A stretch of DNA of 64,000 bases. Source: Sphaerochaeta halotolerans. GTDB lineage: Bacteria > Spirochaetota > Spirochaetia > Sphaerochaetales > Sphaerochaetaceae. Positions 1-8,384 of the stretch are shown here, in pieces. Each line of letters begins with the position of its first letter. Position 1 is the first letter of the stretch. The stretch spans positions 1 through 64,000 of the forward strand of contig NZ_QUWK01000008.1 of the NCBI RefSeq assembly GCF_003429665.1, in the 5' to 3' direction. Below the pieces are notes generated by a model, which was given only the letters and a program-made list of their open reading frames with translations, was not told where the DNA came from and made no database searches. The translations under genes and the position numbers were made by a program.

Positions 1-202
1 AGAAACATGCCACCAATGCGCACAAGACTGACACCTGGCGGTTTTAGGAGGAGGAAAAAATCATTTACGGGTTACAGTCTATCCTTTGGTGTATATTGCT
101 ATTGCTGTGCATTAGCTGTTTCGTTACAGTACCTGCATCCACAAATCCTCTTGTTTCAATGTTTTTCATAGGTGTAACCATACAGGGATCTGTTTCCAAT
201 AG
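1..202. other. Unassigned left edge, interrupted frames
   Basis: No gene can be assigned with confidence. The third forward frame has a TAG at 45-47, directly after which comes a purine-rich ribosome-binding-like stretch (GGAGGAGG). The same frame then stays open for about 50 codons of hydrophobic, membrane-helix-like sequence to a TGA at 204-206. That open stretch has no ATG near its beginning. It could be the 3' end of an upstream membrane-protein gene carrying an in-frame stop or frameshift, or simply non-coding sequence. The TGA overlaps a TTG at 203 that could start an extended RNase HI. The left window edge prevents a decision. Confidence 0.3.
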
Positions 203-238
203 TTGACCGGAGTCTCAAGCTATATTACTATCCGGTCT

Positions 239-691
239 ATGAATCATGCAGAAATAGAAGTTTATACAGATGGCGGGTGCTTGGGAAATCCAGGACCCGG
301 TGGGTGGGCCTTCGTGCTCAGGGCAGATAACGGGAAATTCGAGAAGGAAGCAAGTGGGTTTGAAGCTGCCACCACAAACAACCGCATGGAACTCCGTGCC
401 GTTATTGAGGCACTGGAGGTGTGCAAGCAGTATAAGCCAAAGCATATTGTCATCAATACTGACAGCCAATATGTAAAAAATGGAATTACCAGCTGGATCA
501 AGAAATGGAAAATAAACGGGTGGCGAACAGCAAGCAAGAGCCCGGTTAAGAACAAGGAGTATTGGGTAGCACTGGATGCGCTCAACGAACAATTGCCGAT
601 TCAGTGGAACTGGGTGAAAGGGCATGCTGGTGTTGCAGACAACGAACGGTGTGACCAGCTGGTACGGCAGGCAATGGAAAACGGGGCATGA
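239..691 (+). CDS. rnhA: Ribonuclease HI
   Basis: Cytosolic endonuclease that cleaves the RNA strand of RNA-DNA hybrids, removing R-loops and primer RNA. The 150-residue protein matches the usual RNase HI length of about 155. It has the N-terminal YTDGGCLGNPGPGG strand-loop and the four acidic catalytic positions D11, E51 (in NRMEL), D75 (in NTDSQYV) and D134, plus the WVKGHAG segment with the conserved H129. The ATG at 239 is chosen because it places the first catalytic Asp where the family has it. A TTG at 203, overlapping an upstream TGA, would add 12 residues and cannot be excluded, since neither start has a clear Shine-Dalgarno. The stop overlaps the next start (ATGA), so it is probably co-transcribed with the transporter pair. 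Confidence 0.95.
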   Translation: MNHAEIEVYTDGGCLGNPGPGGWAFVLRADNGKFEKEASGFEAATTNNRMELRAVIEALEVCKQYKPKHIVINTDSQYVKNGITSWIKKWKINGWRTASKSPVKNKEYWVALDALNEQLPIQWNWVKGHAGVADNERCDQLVRQAMENGA

Positions 692-1242
692 AAAGAAAAG
701 AAGCATCAATATGGCAACTCTACCTCACCTTCTTGAAGATTGGTGGGCTTACCTTTGGAGGTGGGTATGCCATGCTTCCCATGTTGCAGCGGGAGGTCAT
801 CGACATCCACCACTGGGTTACAGAGGAAGAAGTGTTGGATATCTATGCCATTGGCCAATGCAGTCCAGGTATCATTGCGGTGAATACAGCCACTATGATC
901 GGTTACCGTAAGCGTGGTATTTCCGGAGCAATTGCTGCAACGTTGGGTGAAGTAACTCCATCTTTGGTCTTGATTACGATGCTTGCAACTATTTTGCTAC
1001 AAATCCAAGACAATATATGGGTGCAACGTGCATTTGGAGGTATCCGAGTAGCAGTGTGTGCGCTCATCACACAATCAGTGTTCACACTTTCCAAGAAGAG
1101 TCTTATTGATGTACCAACCGTTCTGCTTTACGTTGCAACGGTTGCTGCAACACTTGCTTTTTCATTATCCCCGCTTATGGTGATTCCTGCTGCAATCCTG
1201 TATGGACTGGTCGTACAGCGGCTCAAGCGGAGAAAACCATGA
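688..1242 (+). CDS. CHR-family (chromate-type) transporter, first half
   Basis: Short CHR-family inner-membrane protein of 184 residues. It shows the family pattern of an N-terminal FLKIGGLTFGGGYAMLP stretch, then DIYAIGQCSPG, TATMIGYR and several hydrophobic helices. Short CHR proteins are encoded as adjacent pairs, each about half of the long ChrA type, and this one is followed by its partner with an ATGA overlap. Family members export chromate, but many have no proven substrate, so the ion moved here is unknown. Nothing nearby indicates metal or chromate resistance. The start overlaps the end of rnhA by four bases. Confidence 0.88.
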   Translation: MKRKEASIWQLYLTFLKIGGLTFGGGYAMLPMLQREVIDIHHWVTEEEVLDIYAIGQCSPGIIAVNTATMIGYRKRGISGAIAATLGEVTPSLVLITMLATILLQIQDNIWVQRAFGGIRVAVCALITQSVFTLSKKSLIDVPTVLLYVATVAATLAFSLSPLMVIPAAILYGLVVQRLKRRKP

Positions 1243-1784
1243 TCTATTTGGAACTCTACTGGGAGTTTTTCAAGATAGGGCTTTTTGCAATTGGAGGAGG
1301 GCTTGCCACCCTGCCATTTCTGTATACGCTTGCCGAGACCCATGGTCATTGGATTACTTCCAGTGACATCGCTGACATGATTGCCATCAGTGAATCAACA
1401 CCCGGCCCGATTGGTATCAATATGGCGACGTTTGCCGGGTATCAAGCAGCTGGCCCTTTGGGAGGCTTGGTTGCCACATTGGGAGAGATAACCCCTTCGC
1501 TGATCATCATCATCTTCATTGCACGCTTTCTTGGTCAGTTCGACAAAAATCCGTATGTGAAGGATGGGCTCTATGGTCTGAGAGCTGCTGTTGTAGGTCT
1601 TATCACCTATGCCGGCTTGAAACTATTTGGAACAACATTGCTCGTGAATGGGAGTATACGAATCAAAGAGACGATTCTGTATCTTGTACTGGTGTTTCTT
1701 GTGCTCCGTTTGAAGAAGATCCATCCTCTGTACTGGATTCTTCTGGGAGCAATACTGGGGATTGTACTGCATCTTCCTTCGTAA
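1239..1784 (+). CDS. CHR-family (chromate-type) transporter, second half
   Basis: Second short CHR protein, 181 residues, with the same signature as its neighbour: FFKIGLFAIGGGLATLPFLY, then MIAISESTPGPIGINMATFAGY and a run of hydrophobic helices. The two halves presumably form a hetero-oligomeric transporter in the cytoplasmic membrane. It starts within the stop of the first half (ATGA). Its last 122 bases are also covered by the 3' end of the convergent lipoprotein gene on the other strand, an unusually long antisense overlap, because here both reading frames look real. Confidence 0.88.
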   Translation: MIYLELYWEFFKIGLFAIGGGLATLPFLYTLAETHGHWITSSDIADMIAISESTPGPIGINMATFAGYQAAGPLGGLVATLGEITPSLIIIIFIARFLGQFDKNPYVKDGLYGLRAAVVGLITYAGLKLFGTTLLVNGSIRIKETILYLVLVFLVLRLKKIHPLYWILLGAILGIVLHLPS

Positions 1785-2343
1785 GATACCGTACCATATG
1801 AGCATACCAACTCGATTCTCCCTCTAAGGAAGCGAGTAAGGCGAATGCATCTTTCTCCCTCTGGTGTTCACATACCAAGATGCGTGCAAGTTCAATTGCC
1901 TCTTCCTCGAATCCCCAACTTGCAGCCTGTTTGGCTACCTCCAGCTGCTCCGCATAGAGCTCTGGGTTCATGCTGAAAATCTGTCGGTACACCTGCAAGG
2001 CCTGCTCATACTGTTTTTGTTGAGCCAAGGCTTTTGCTTGGAGAAAAAGGAATGAGAGATGGGTAGGAAAGTTCTGGAACGAAGCATTGCTTTTATCGAG
2101 TACCTGCTCATAATCACCTAAATGAAAGAGAGCCAGCTGCTCATTGTATTGGTAGGATGCTTGACTGGGATCGAGAAATGCTGCTTCCCTGTACAACTGC
2201 CCAGAAGCAGCATACTCCTGATTCTGGAAAAGCTGACTTGCCTTTTCTGCTGCCTGCACTGCACGCTTTTCACTGCCCATAGAGGTACAGGAGAAGAGAA
2301 AGAACATGGAAAGCAGTAGAAAAACAGTCAGAAGTCTTTGCAT
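1663..2343 (-). CDS. TPR-containing lipoprotein, function unknown
   Basis: The 226-residue protein has a lipoprotein signal peptide with a lipobox ending FLFSC (acylated Cys at residue 19). Helical tetratricopeptide-like repeats follow (pattern A..LYREAAFLDPSQASY, A.QVYRQIFSMNPELY). The C-terminus is an acidic Ser/Glu-rich low-complexity tail. It is probably anchored on the periplasmic face of a membrane as a scaffold; no specific role can be assigned. Its ATG overlaps the stop of the upstream UPRTase-like gene (TGATG), indicating translational coupling. The 3' end runs 122 bases into the convergent CHR transporter gene. If the tail is read over the opposite strand's gene only by chance, the natural protein could end earlier, but there is no stop to support that. 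Confidence 0.75.
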   Translation of the reverse strand: MQRLLTVFLLLSMFFLFSCTSMGSEKRAVQAAEKASQLFQNQEYAASGQLYREAAFLDPSQASYQYNEQLALFHLGDYEQVLDKSNASFQNFPTHLSFLFLQAKALAQQKQYEQALQVYRQIFSMNPELYAEQLEVAKQAASWGFEEEAIELARILVCEHQREKDAFALLASLEGESSWYAHMVRYLTKEDAVQSPVLLPEESSTEDGSSSNGAQETPVQDTESSL

Positions 2344-3407
2344 CAGCGCTCCAATACCGTTTGTTCGATTTCCCGTACCTGATCACGATAGAGATTGGTA
2401 ATGGCAGAACCGTAATCAGCAATAAGCTGAATTATGTTCCTTGGGGTGTCACTGTTATCCATACCATTGAGTCGATCCCCAGCATCACCAAGGCCGGGCA
2501 GGATGTAGGCAGCATCGTTGAGCACTGGATCCATCCAGAGGGTATACACTTCAGCCCCTTCGATGGCACGGACAATTCTCAATGAACCCTTGAGCGCACT
2601 GATGACATTGATGAACTTAACGGACTTGGGTTTTACCCCATTGTCCTCCAGATATTTCACAATGGTGACCAGACTTCCTCCGGTTGCATTCATTGGATCA
2701 GCAAAAATCAAATCCTTTCCATCAAGTGATTCCAGATCAAAATAGGATTTGTCCAAATCCAGGATGTAATCCATATTCGCTTCTTTCTTTGCATCATCTC
2801 GCTTGATTTTGAACAAGGCAAAAGGAGTGACAAATTTGTCAGTGGAGTATTCCTGGATTTCCTTGCTGAGAATCATACTGGGAAGGAGCGCACCACGAAG
2901 CATGACGCACATGACACTATTCTCAATCAATGAGTCGACATCTGGAATTCTATGTACTGCATAGTTTCTTACCGGACTAGTCACAGGAGTCTTGGTGATG
3001 ATCGAGCGCTTGGTTGGTAGTGCGGCATCAGCGAACACATGGGAAAAGAGCATCTCATATGCACGTTGGATATAGTAGAGAAATTCCTCATGACCAGTAC
3101 TAGGAGAGCGAAGTTTGGAAATCAATCGGCTTGCCTGACCATGTTGCTCCTGAGGAGTCTCAAAGGAGTAGACATGAATGGAGGGTTCCTCGGCACATAC
3201 ATCCTTGAGGTATCGGCCAATCTCCTTAGCACTATCCACCAAACCTTTTCGAGCTTCTTCTAGTTGCATCACATCGCTGGCAGTCTCGAGAACAGTACAA
3301 TGGTAGAGCGACTGCTTGTACAACTCATCAACATGGGCGAGTTTATCCCTGTCCGAATCCTTGAGGTACCCGTCAAGGTCGGTTGCGTGTAATACGATTT
3401 TATTCAT
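2343..3407 (-). CDS. Uracil phosphoribosyltransferase family protein with N-terminal extension
   Basis: The C-terminal part (about residues 150-345) carries UPRTase marks: the PRPP loop DPMNATGGS, preceded by a LRGALLPSMIL segment, and the uracil-site region ending YILPGLGDAGDRLNG. Such enzymes make UMP from uracil and PRPP. At 354 residues it is about 140 longer than the standard 208-residue enzyme. The N-terminal part is helical and matches nothing I recognise. Similar long forms exist in spirochaetes, so this may be a lineage type rather than a recent fusion. Canonical substrate residues should be checked before calling it Upp. A GAGGAG lies about a dozen bases before the ATG. It is followed without a gap by the TPR lipoprotein gene and lies downstream of an ABC importer on the same strand. 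Confidence 0.72.
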   Translation of the reverse strand: MNKIVLHATDLDGYLKDSDRDKLAHVDELYKQSLYHCTVLETASDVMQLEEARKGLVDSAKEIGRYLKDVCAEEPSIHVYSFETPQEQHGQASRLISKLRSPSTGHEEFLYYIQRAYEMLFSHVFADAALPTKRSIITKTPVTSPVRNYAVHRIPDVDSLIENSVMCVMLRGALLPSMILSKEIQEYSTDKFVTPFALFKIKRDDAKKEANMDYILDLDKSYFDLESLDGKDLIFADPMNATGGSLVTIVKYLEDNGVKPKSVKFINVISALKGSLRIVRAIEGAEVYTLWMDPVLNDAAYILPGLGDAGDRLNGMDNSDTPRNIIQLIADYGSAITNLYRDQVREIEQTVLER

Positions 3408-3462
3408 CTAAACATTTCTCCTCAGTATTGGCTTCCGATTCTATCCCAAGTTGCAGAGTCTG

Positions 3463-4308
3463 TCACCCCTTTACAGAGCCTGCAGTAACCCCTTTGATAA
3501 ACTGACTGCTCATTGCCAGATAGAGTACAAGCACCGGAATTGCAGACAGGGTGAGGACTGCCAATACTTTAGACCAGTCAGTTTGATATTGTCCAAAAAG
3601 ACGGGTAACACCAAGCAGTAGCGTCTTATGGCGTTCATCATTGATGAAAATCAAAGGGAACCATAGGTCATTCCAGAATGGTATAAGGTTATAGATTGCC
3701 GTTGTTGCAAGGGCGGGCCGTATGAGGGGAAGGATGATCATACTATAGATTTTTCCGCTGGACGCACCGTCGATGATGGCTGCTTCATAGAGATCTTCAG
3801 GGAGTTCCCTAATAAAAGTGGTAAGAATGAATACCCCGACAGGAAGTCCCATCGCTACATAGATTGGAGGAAGAGCATAGATGGTATTAAGCAACCCTAG
3901 TGCTCTCATAATTTCCAGCAACTTGATTGACGCTATCTTGATGGGAATCATCATTCCTGCAATGAAAAAGTAATAGATGATTGTTCCAATACGGCTCTTG
4001 TATCGAGCCAATGCATAGCCGGCAAGGCTTGCAAGCAGGGTTACCAACACCAGTGAGATGGAAACGACGAAAAAACTATTCTTGAAATACGTGAAAAAAT
4101 CACCATCACGAAGTACCGTGGTGTAGTTGGAGAATTCCCATGTCTTGGGAATCCAAAATGGATTCTCATAAATTGTCAGTCTAGTCTTGAATGAGTTGAT
4201 CACTAAAACCCAGATGGGGAACAACACCACGAATGTCCAGAGTAGCAACACAATATGGGAGAATATATGCCTATTTTCTTTTCTTAGAGATCCTCTCATG
4301 CTATGCAC
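3463..4308 (-). CDS. ABC sugar transporter permease (MalG type)
   Basis: Inner-membrane component of a carbohydrate ABC importer (CUT1 family), 281 residues with about six hydrophobic helices. It has the cytoplasmic EAA loop that contacts the ATPase (EAAIIDGASSGK...LPLIRPA) and the typical MalG C-terminus ending GVTAGSVKG. It forms the channel with the MalF-type protein encoded just upstream; the two genes overlap by eight bases. No ATPase gene is present in the cluster, so a shared MsmK/UgpC-type ATPase encoded elsewhere is likely. The substrate is not shown by the sequence. The nearby LacI regulator and GH13 enzyme suggest an oligosaccharide such as a maltodextrin, which is inference. Confidence 0.9.
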   Translation of the reverse strand: MHSMRGSLRKENRHIFSHIVLLLWTFVVLFPIWVLVINSFKTRLTIYENPFWIPKTWEFSNYTTVLRDGDFFTYFKNSFFVVSISLVLVTLLASLAGYALARYKSRIGTIIYYFFIAGMMIPIKIASIKLLEIMRALGLLNTIYALPPIYVAMGLPVGVFILTTFIRELPEDLYEAAIIDGASSGKIYSMIILPLIRPALATTAIYNLIPFWNDLWFPLIFINDERHKTLLLGVTRLFGQYQTDWSKVLAVLTLSAIPVLVLYLAMSSQFIKGVTAGSVKG

Positions 4309-5206
4309 CTCTCTGTGTTTGTCTCAGGGTTGGTATAACCAGCACCATGAGCAGCAGGAAGGTAATTGTTGCGATGGCGGCTCCCAGCCCTGCATCCGGT
4401 ATTCCAATAGGATGCTGCCCGGCAATACCATAACGGTAGAAGAGTGTTCCAATGAGGTCGGTGGAGTACTCTGGTGCCCCATTCACGTTTTCCATGGCAA
4501 AGACAATATCAAATGCATTGAAGTTGTTTACGAAGGTAAGCACGGCAACAATGCCGACGATTGGCTTGATCAGGGGAAGCTTAATGTACCAGAAGGTTTT
4601 TACACTTCCCGCACCTTCAAGACGTGCTGCTTCCAACAGTTCAACATTGATATTTCTCAGTGCTGCCACAAACATCATGGTTGGAATACCAAGCCATTGC
4701 CAGCAAGAGACCAGGGAGACAGCCCACAAGGCGGTGTTGGTATCACCAAGGTAGGGGTGTTTGAGAAACGGCAATCCAATAGAGACGAGAAAATCACCTG
4801 CCCACACCGGGTTAAGCATCAATTTCCATAGGTATCCTGTGATCAGAACTGCAAATGTAGTGGGAATAAAGATAATGGTCTGATATATTTGTCTTCCCTT
4901 CATGGTTTCCTGGGTAAGCAGTACAGCGAAGAAAATACCCAGACCATTTTGTACTATGAAATGGACAAAAAAGAACTTCCATGTATTGAAAAAAGCTCCC
5001 CAATACCGTGTAGAAATTTCTGGATCAGTAAACAGTCGTTTAAAATTATCCAGGCCTACAAAAACCCGGGTGACTTGATTGTTGCCACTGAAAAGACTCA
5101 AGCGTAACGAATCTATGAGCGGAAAAGCCATAAAAACGGTATACACAAGCAACGCTGGAGCCAGATAAAGCAACCAAGGAAAATGTCTGGAGTGTTTTAT
5201 ACGCAT
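4301..5206 (-). CDS. ABC sugar transporter permease (MalF type)
   Basis: Inner-membrane permease of a CUT1 carbohydrate importer, 301 residues. The N-terminus has a short basic stretch followed by a long helix (LYLAPALLVYTVFMAFPLID). About six helices are visible. The EAA loop reads EAARLEGAGSVKTFWYIKLPLIKP in the correct place. It pairs with the MalG-type protein downstream (eight-base overlap) and works with the binding protein encoded upstream. Between this gene and the binding-protein gene lies a strong inverted repeat, suggesting that permease expression is kept below that of the binding protein. Confidence 0.9.
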   Translation of the reverse strand: MRIKHSRHFPWLLYLAPALLVYTVFMAFPLIDSLRLSLFSGNNQVTRVFVGLDNFKRLFTDPEISTRYWGAFFNTWKFFFVHFIVQNGLGIFFAVLLTQETMKGRQIYQTIIFIPTTFAVLITGYLWKLMLNPVWAGDFLVSIGLPFLKHPYLGDTNTALWAVSLVSCWQWLGIPTMMFVAALRNINVELLEAARLEGAGSVKTFWYIKLPLIKPIVGIVAVLTFVNNFNAFDIVFAMENVNGAPEYSTDLIGTLFYRYGIAGQHPIGIPDAGLGAAIATITFLLLMVLVIPTLRQTQRGA

Positions 5207-5220
5207 ACACTACCTCAAAG

Positions 5221-5252
5221 ACTTCCCGGGTATATGCATATGCCCGGGAAGT
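5221..5252. promoter_or_regulatory. Strong inverted repeat between binding-protein and permease genes
   Basis: A nearly perfect 32-base palindrome with ten-base GC-rich arms (ACTTCCCGGG / CCCGGGAAGT) around a self-complementary ATATGCATAT centre. It sits in the 66-base gap after the binding-protein gene. Neither strand has a long T-run after it, so it is not a standard terminator. In this position, hairpins such as the malE-malF REP element protect the binding-protein part of the message, and that is the favoured reading. Confidence 0.65.
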
Positions 5253-5272
5253 AAGATTGGACGACTTTTCAG

Positions 5273-6505
5273 TTACATCAATGCCTGTACGGAGTCTGCA
5301 GCCTGCTTTGCTGAAATATCTCCCTTCATCACCTTAATGACTGCTTGGTTCATCGGTGCATACAGGTTCATCAGTTTCGGCCATACAAAACGTGCATCGG
5401 TTTTCCTGCCGGCGTTCAGTGAGAGGAACTCATTTGCATGGGGATCCTCAAGCTTGATGGGGAATTTGATCATCGGGAAGTATCCACTAGGCAGGTTTTG
5501 ACTTGCTGTGGTTGCTCCTTCTTCACTGCAGAGCCATGCAAGGAACGCCCTCGCTTCTTCAGGATGCTTGGTCGCTGTATTCATTGTGATGGCCATATCG
5601 GGGTGGAAACAGATTGCAGTGCTCTTTCCCTTGGGTGCAGGAATGGCAAACAAGCCCCAGTCAAAAGGGGCATCCTTGTACACACCGGCTGTCCAACTGC
5701 CGTCCACAAACATGACCGCCTTTTGGCTATTGAACAACACCTGGCTGTCGTTGTAGGTGACTGATTCAAATCCATCCGGGCAGTATTGTGCTACATCTGC
5801 CATAGCCTGGTAGGCTTCTACAAAGTTTCTGTCGTTGAGAGGCAATTCACCACTTTCATACTTAACACGCATATCAGCTCCGCCAATGTAATTGGGAAGT
5901 AGTCCAAAGAAAAAGGTCTCCAGGATATCCCATTCATCAGCCAAACCATTTGCTAGAGGTGTATATCCCTTTTTCTCCAGGGTATCGCAAAGCGAAAGAA
6001 ATGCTTCCCAGTTTTCGGGAATCGACAAGCCTTCTTTCTTGAAAATATCCTTGTTGTAATACACTGCATGGCTTACTGCAGCAAAAGGAACAGCAAACAT
6101 AGTACCATCACTCATCTGCCAAGGAGCCAGATTGCTTGCCGAAAAGTTTTCCATCAAGCCTGGAATATCAGTACAATCGGCAAAATAACCAGCGTTGTAC
6201 AACTCCTGCCCGGCAGCGTAAGAACGTGCATACATCAAATCTGGTCCAGTACCACTATCGAGTTGCAGACGTAGGGTAGCATTATAGTCTGGAGGGTTGG
6301 TCGGTTGGAACTTGATTGTTACCTTAGGGGCAAGTTTTTTGTAGGCATTAAGCAAACGGTTCATCTGCTCGACATCGTCGGTTCTCCAAGAGCCCATGGT
6401 GAGCACAACCTCATCAGAAATCTCAGCCTTGTTGCCTTGGGCGGAAACAGGAAGCAATACACAAAGAAGCAACAGCATAGGTAGAAGAACGTGCAATCGT
6501 TTCAT
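5273..6505 (-). CDS. ABC sugar-binding protein (extracellular solute-binding family 1)
   Basis: Periplasmic substrate-binding component of the sugar importer, 410 residues. The signal peptide (MKRLHVLLPMLLLLC...SAQG) has no clear lipobox, so the protein is probably soluble in the periplasm. The body has family-1 features: VTIKFQPTNPPDYNATLRLQ near the N-terminus, FAVPFAAVSHAVYYNKDIF, and the late GSWTAGVYKDAPFDWG...AICFHPDMAITMN region. It is the first gene of the minus-strand operon, followed by an inverted repeat and the two permeases. The start is supported by AAGGAG just upstream. The ligand is unknown; a plant or starch oligosaccharide would fit the neighbouring GH13 enzyme. Confidence 0.92.
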   Translation of the reverse strand: MKRLHVLLPMLLLLCVLLPVSAQGNKAEISDEVVLTMGSWRTDDVEQMNRLLNAYKKLAPKVTIKFQPTNPPDYNATLRLQLDSGTGPDLMYARSYAAGQELYNAGYFADCTDIPGLMENFSASNLAPWQMSDGTMFAVPFAAVSHAVYYNKDIFKKEGLSIPENWEAFLSLCDTLEKKGYTPLANGLADEWDILETFFFGLLPNYIGGADMRVKYESGELPLNDRNFVEAYQAMADVAQYCPDGFESVTYNDSQVLFNSQKAVMFVDGSWTAGVYKDAPFDWGLFAIPAPKGKSTAICFHPDMAITMNTATKHPEEARAFLAWLCSEEGATTASQNLPSGYFPMIKFPIKLEDPHANEFLSLNAGRKTDARFVWPKLMNLYAPMNQAVIKVMKGDISAKQAADSVQALM

Positions 6506-6648
6506 ACAATACTCCTTCTTAGTGAAATTTTGTTATAGTATAGCATTAAATAAGCAAATGAGCGTACATTTTCTAGAGCTCCACTAGGGGAGGACAAAAT
6601 ATGGGCATTGTGGTAGGATGCGGATAATCTTCTGTTGTGAGGTGTAAC
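6506..6648 (-). promoter_or_regulatory. Control region of the sugar importer, candidate operator
   Basis: Divergent region between the binding-protein gene (minus) and adk (plus). On the minus strand a TATACT -10-like hexamer lies about 40 bases before the binding-protein start, with no good -35. Overlapping the expected -35 region, at 6556-6571, is an imperfect 16-base palindrome AAATGAGCGTACATTT with a central CG-type core, as seen in LacI-family operators. This is a candidate only. Confidence 0.3.
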
Positions 6649-7278
6649 ATGAATTTAGTTTTTCTCGGCCCTCCGGGTGCCGGCAAGGGGACCATCGCGT
6701 CCGAAGCAAAAAATCTTTTTGGCATTCCCCATATCTCGACCGGCGACCTGTTTCGCAGTCATATCAAAGGGGAAACAGAACTTGGAAAGCAAGTAAAGAC
6801 TATTCTGGCTGCCGGTGATTTGGTTCCTGACTCAGTTACCATTGAAATGGTAAAGCAACGATTCCTTGAATCTGATGCACAGAATGGATTCATCCTTGAT
6901 GGCTTTCCACGCACCATCGCCCAAGCCGATGCACTTGCTGAGATGAAACCGCTTGATGCAGTGGTAAATTTCGTACTTGACCGTGATCTAATCGTCAAAC
7001 GCCTGAGTGGCAGAAGAGTATGTAAATCCACCGGAAAGACATATCATATCCTCTATAACCCACCAAAAAGGGAGGGGATTGATGATGAAACCGGAGAACC
7101 TCTCATACAGCGTGATGACGACAAACCAGAAGCTATTCTGAATCGTCTGAGTGTCTATGAAAAACAGACCGAACCCCTGATCGCTTACTATCGTGAGAAA
7201 GGTCTGTTGGTAGACATCGATGCTTCCCCGGCTCCAGAGGTTGTCCTAGAAGCCTTGGTCAAGGTTGTCCAGAAGTAA
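6649..7278 (+). CDS. adk: Adenylate kinase
   Basis: Cytosolic nucleotide kinase (ATP + AMP to 2 ADP), 209 residues, of the long-LID class. It has the P-loop GPPGAGKGT at residues 7-15, the AMP-site region HISTGDLFR, the DGFPRT signature and the RLSGRR segment entering the LID domain. The LID lacks the four-cysteine zinc motif of Gram-positive enzymes (it reads CKSTGKTYHILYNPPK). The ATG is preceded by GTGAGGTG at suitable spacing; four extra upstream codons are open but unlikely to be used. It is transcribed away from the sugar operon, and its last 20 bases overlap the convergent LacI-type regulator. Confidence 0.95.
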   Translation: MNLVFLGPPGAGKGTIASEAKNLFGIPHISTGDLFRSHIKGETELGKQVKTILAAGDLVPDSVTIEMVKQRFLESDAQNGFILDGFPRTIAQADALAEMKPLDAVVNFVLDRDLIVKRLSGRRVCKSTGKTYHILYNPPKREGIDDETGEPLIQRDDDKPEAILNRLSVYEKQTEPLIAYYREKGLLVDIDASPAPEVVLEALVKVVQK

Positions 7279-8320
7279 GATCCTTCACTGAATCACGTTG
7301 TATCAACGTATGGGGTATTTGTATATGGACGCTTTGCAAGGTTTCCTTGTGTATCATTTTGAACAAGGCCTCAGCAGCAAGGCGTCCTTTTTCTTGTGCT
7401 GGTTGCTCAACCGTTGTCAGGTGGGGCATGATGCAGGAAGCTTCGTCGATATTGTCAAACCCAGCGATGGAGATGTCCTTGGGTACAGACAATCCGGCTT
7501 CATTCCAGCTGACGATACATCCGATAGCGACAATGTCATTCATCGAAACAACACATGTGGGAAGCTCATTGAAATTGAGGATTTCCTTGCCTTTCAGTTT
7601 CCCATCCGCTAAGGAAGGCTCACTGACCAGAACCGGTACATCCTGAAGGTCAACACCTACTTCAGAGAGGGCCTTTTTAAACCCCTCCATTCTTCGTTGG
7701 GGAAGACTCATTTTTGTCGCTTTTTCTGCAAAAATGTCCCCTCCAAGTGAAATGATGCAGAGGTTTCGGTGGCCGAAATCTAGAACCGTTTTCATTAACT
7801 CATAAGAAGCCATCTCATCGTTTATATTTACGCTTGGCATCTCCTCATTGGGAGTACCATCAATGGTAACATAGGGGAGCAAGCGCGTTTTCATGACCGA
7901 GACGATATCCATCCCGACCTGCATGCCCATGGTGATCAACCCATCAACTGCTGCATTACGCACAGCCTCGGTTACGCTTTCATTGAGTGGTGGAATGAGG
8001 GTGAGGGTATATCCGTATTTTTCACACACACTCCCGATACCTAACAACACTTGTTGTGCATACGGGTTCTGCAGTGAGTAGCGGATTTCCTGGGGAAGTA
8101 GGAAGCCTATCGAAAGATGTCGGCGGAGTGAGAAATTGCGAGCCATTGGGTCTGGAATGTATCCAAGCCGTTCTGCGGTCTCCAGAATCTGGGAACATGC
8201 TTTTTTGCTGATCCTTGAAGGATCATTGAAAGCGAAAGAGACTGCAGTCTTGGAATATCCACTTTCCCGTGCGATATCCTTGATTGTAGGTCGTTTCCTC
8301 TTCGTCGTTTGCTCTGCCAT
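7259..8320 (-). CDS. LacI-family transcriptional regulator
   Basis: Sugar-responsive DNA-binding repressor of 353 residues. The N-terminal LacI helix-turn-helix and hinge helix are clear: TIKDIARESGYSKTAVSFAF, then ...AERLGYIPDPMARN. The rest is a periplasmic-binding-protein-like effector domain (IGFLLPQ, GLITMG, VSMNDIVAIGCI, SIAGFDNIDEA, TTVEQPAQEKG). It lies between the ABC sugar operon and a divergent GH13 gene, so both are probable targets. A perfect AAACCGGTTT palindrome sits in the divergent promoter of the GH13 gene. The effector is likely a sugar of the imported class. The 3' end overlaps adk by 20 bases. Confidence 0.92.
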   Translation of the reverse strand: MAEQTTKRKRPTIKDIARESGYSKTAVSFAFNDPSRISKKACSQILETAERLGYIPDPMARNFSLRRHLSIGFLLPQEIRYSLQNPYAQQVLLGIGSVCEKYGYTLTLIPPLNESVTEAVRNAAVDGLITMGMQVGMDIVSVMKTRLLPYVTIDGTPNEEMPSVNINDEMASYELMKTVLDFGHRNLCIISLGGDIFAEKATKMSLPQRRMEGFKKALSEVGVDLQDVPVLVSEPSLADGKLKGKEILNFNELPTCVVSMNDIVAIGCIVSWNEAGLSVPKDISIAGFDNIDEASCIMPHLTTVEQPAQEKGRLAAEALFKMIHKETLQSVHIQIPHTLIQRDSVKDLTSGQP

Positions 8321-8384
8321 GGTGCAATCCTCAACTTCGGCCGATTTCCTACCGCAATGTTGTATCGAGCAGTAATAGTGCAGG

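Noticed and set aside
4187-4831. 214-codon plus-strand open frame over the two permeases
   Set aside because: Composition is unlike a natural protein and both permease frames on the other strand are well conserved.
5221-5252. Palindrome as a member of a dispersed repeat family such as REP
   Set aside because: No second copy of its sequence was noticed in the window; the hairpin at 35448 has a different sequence.
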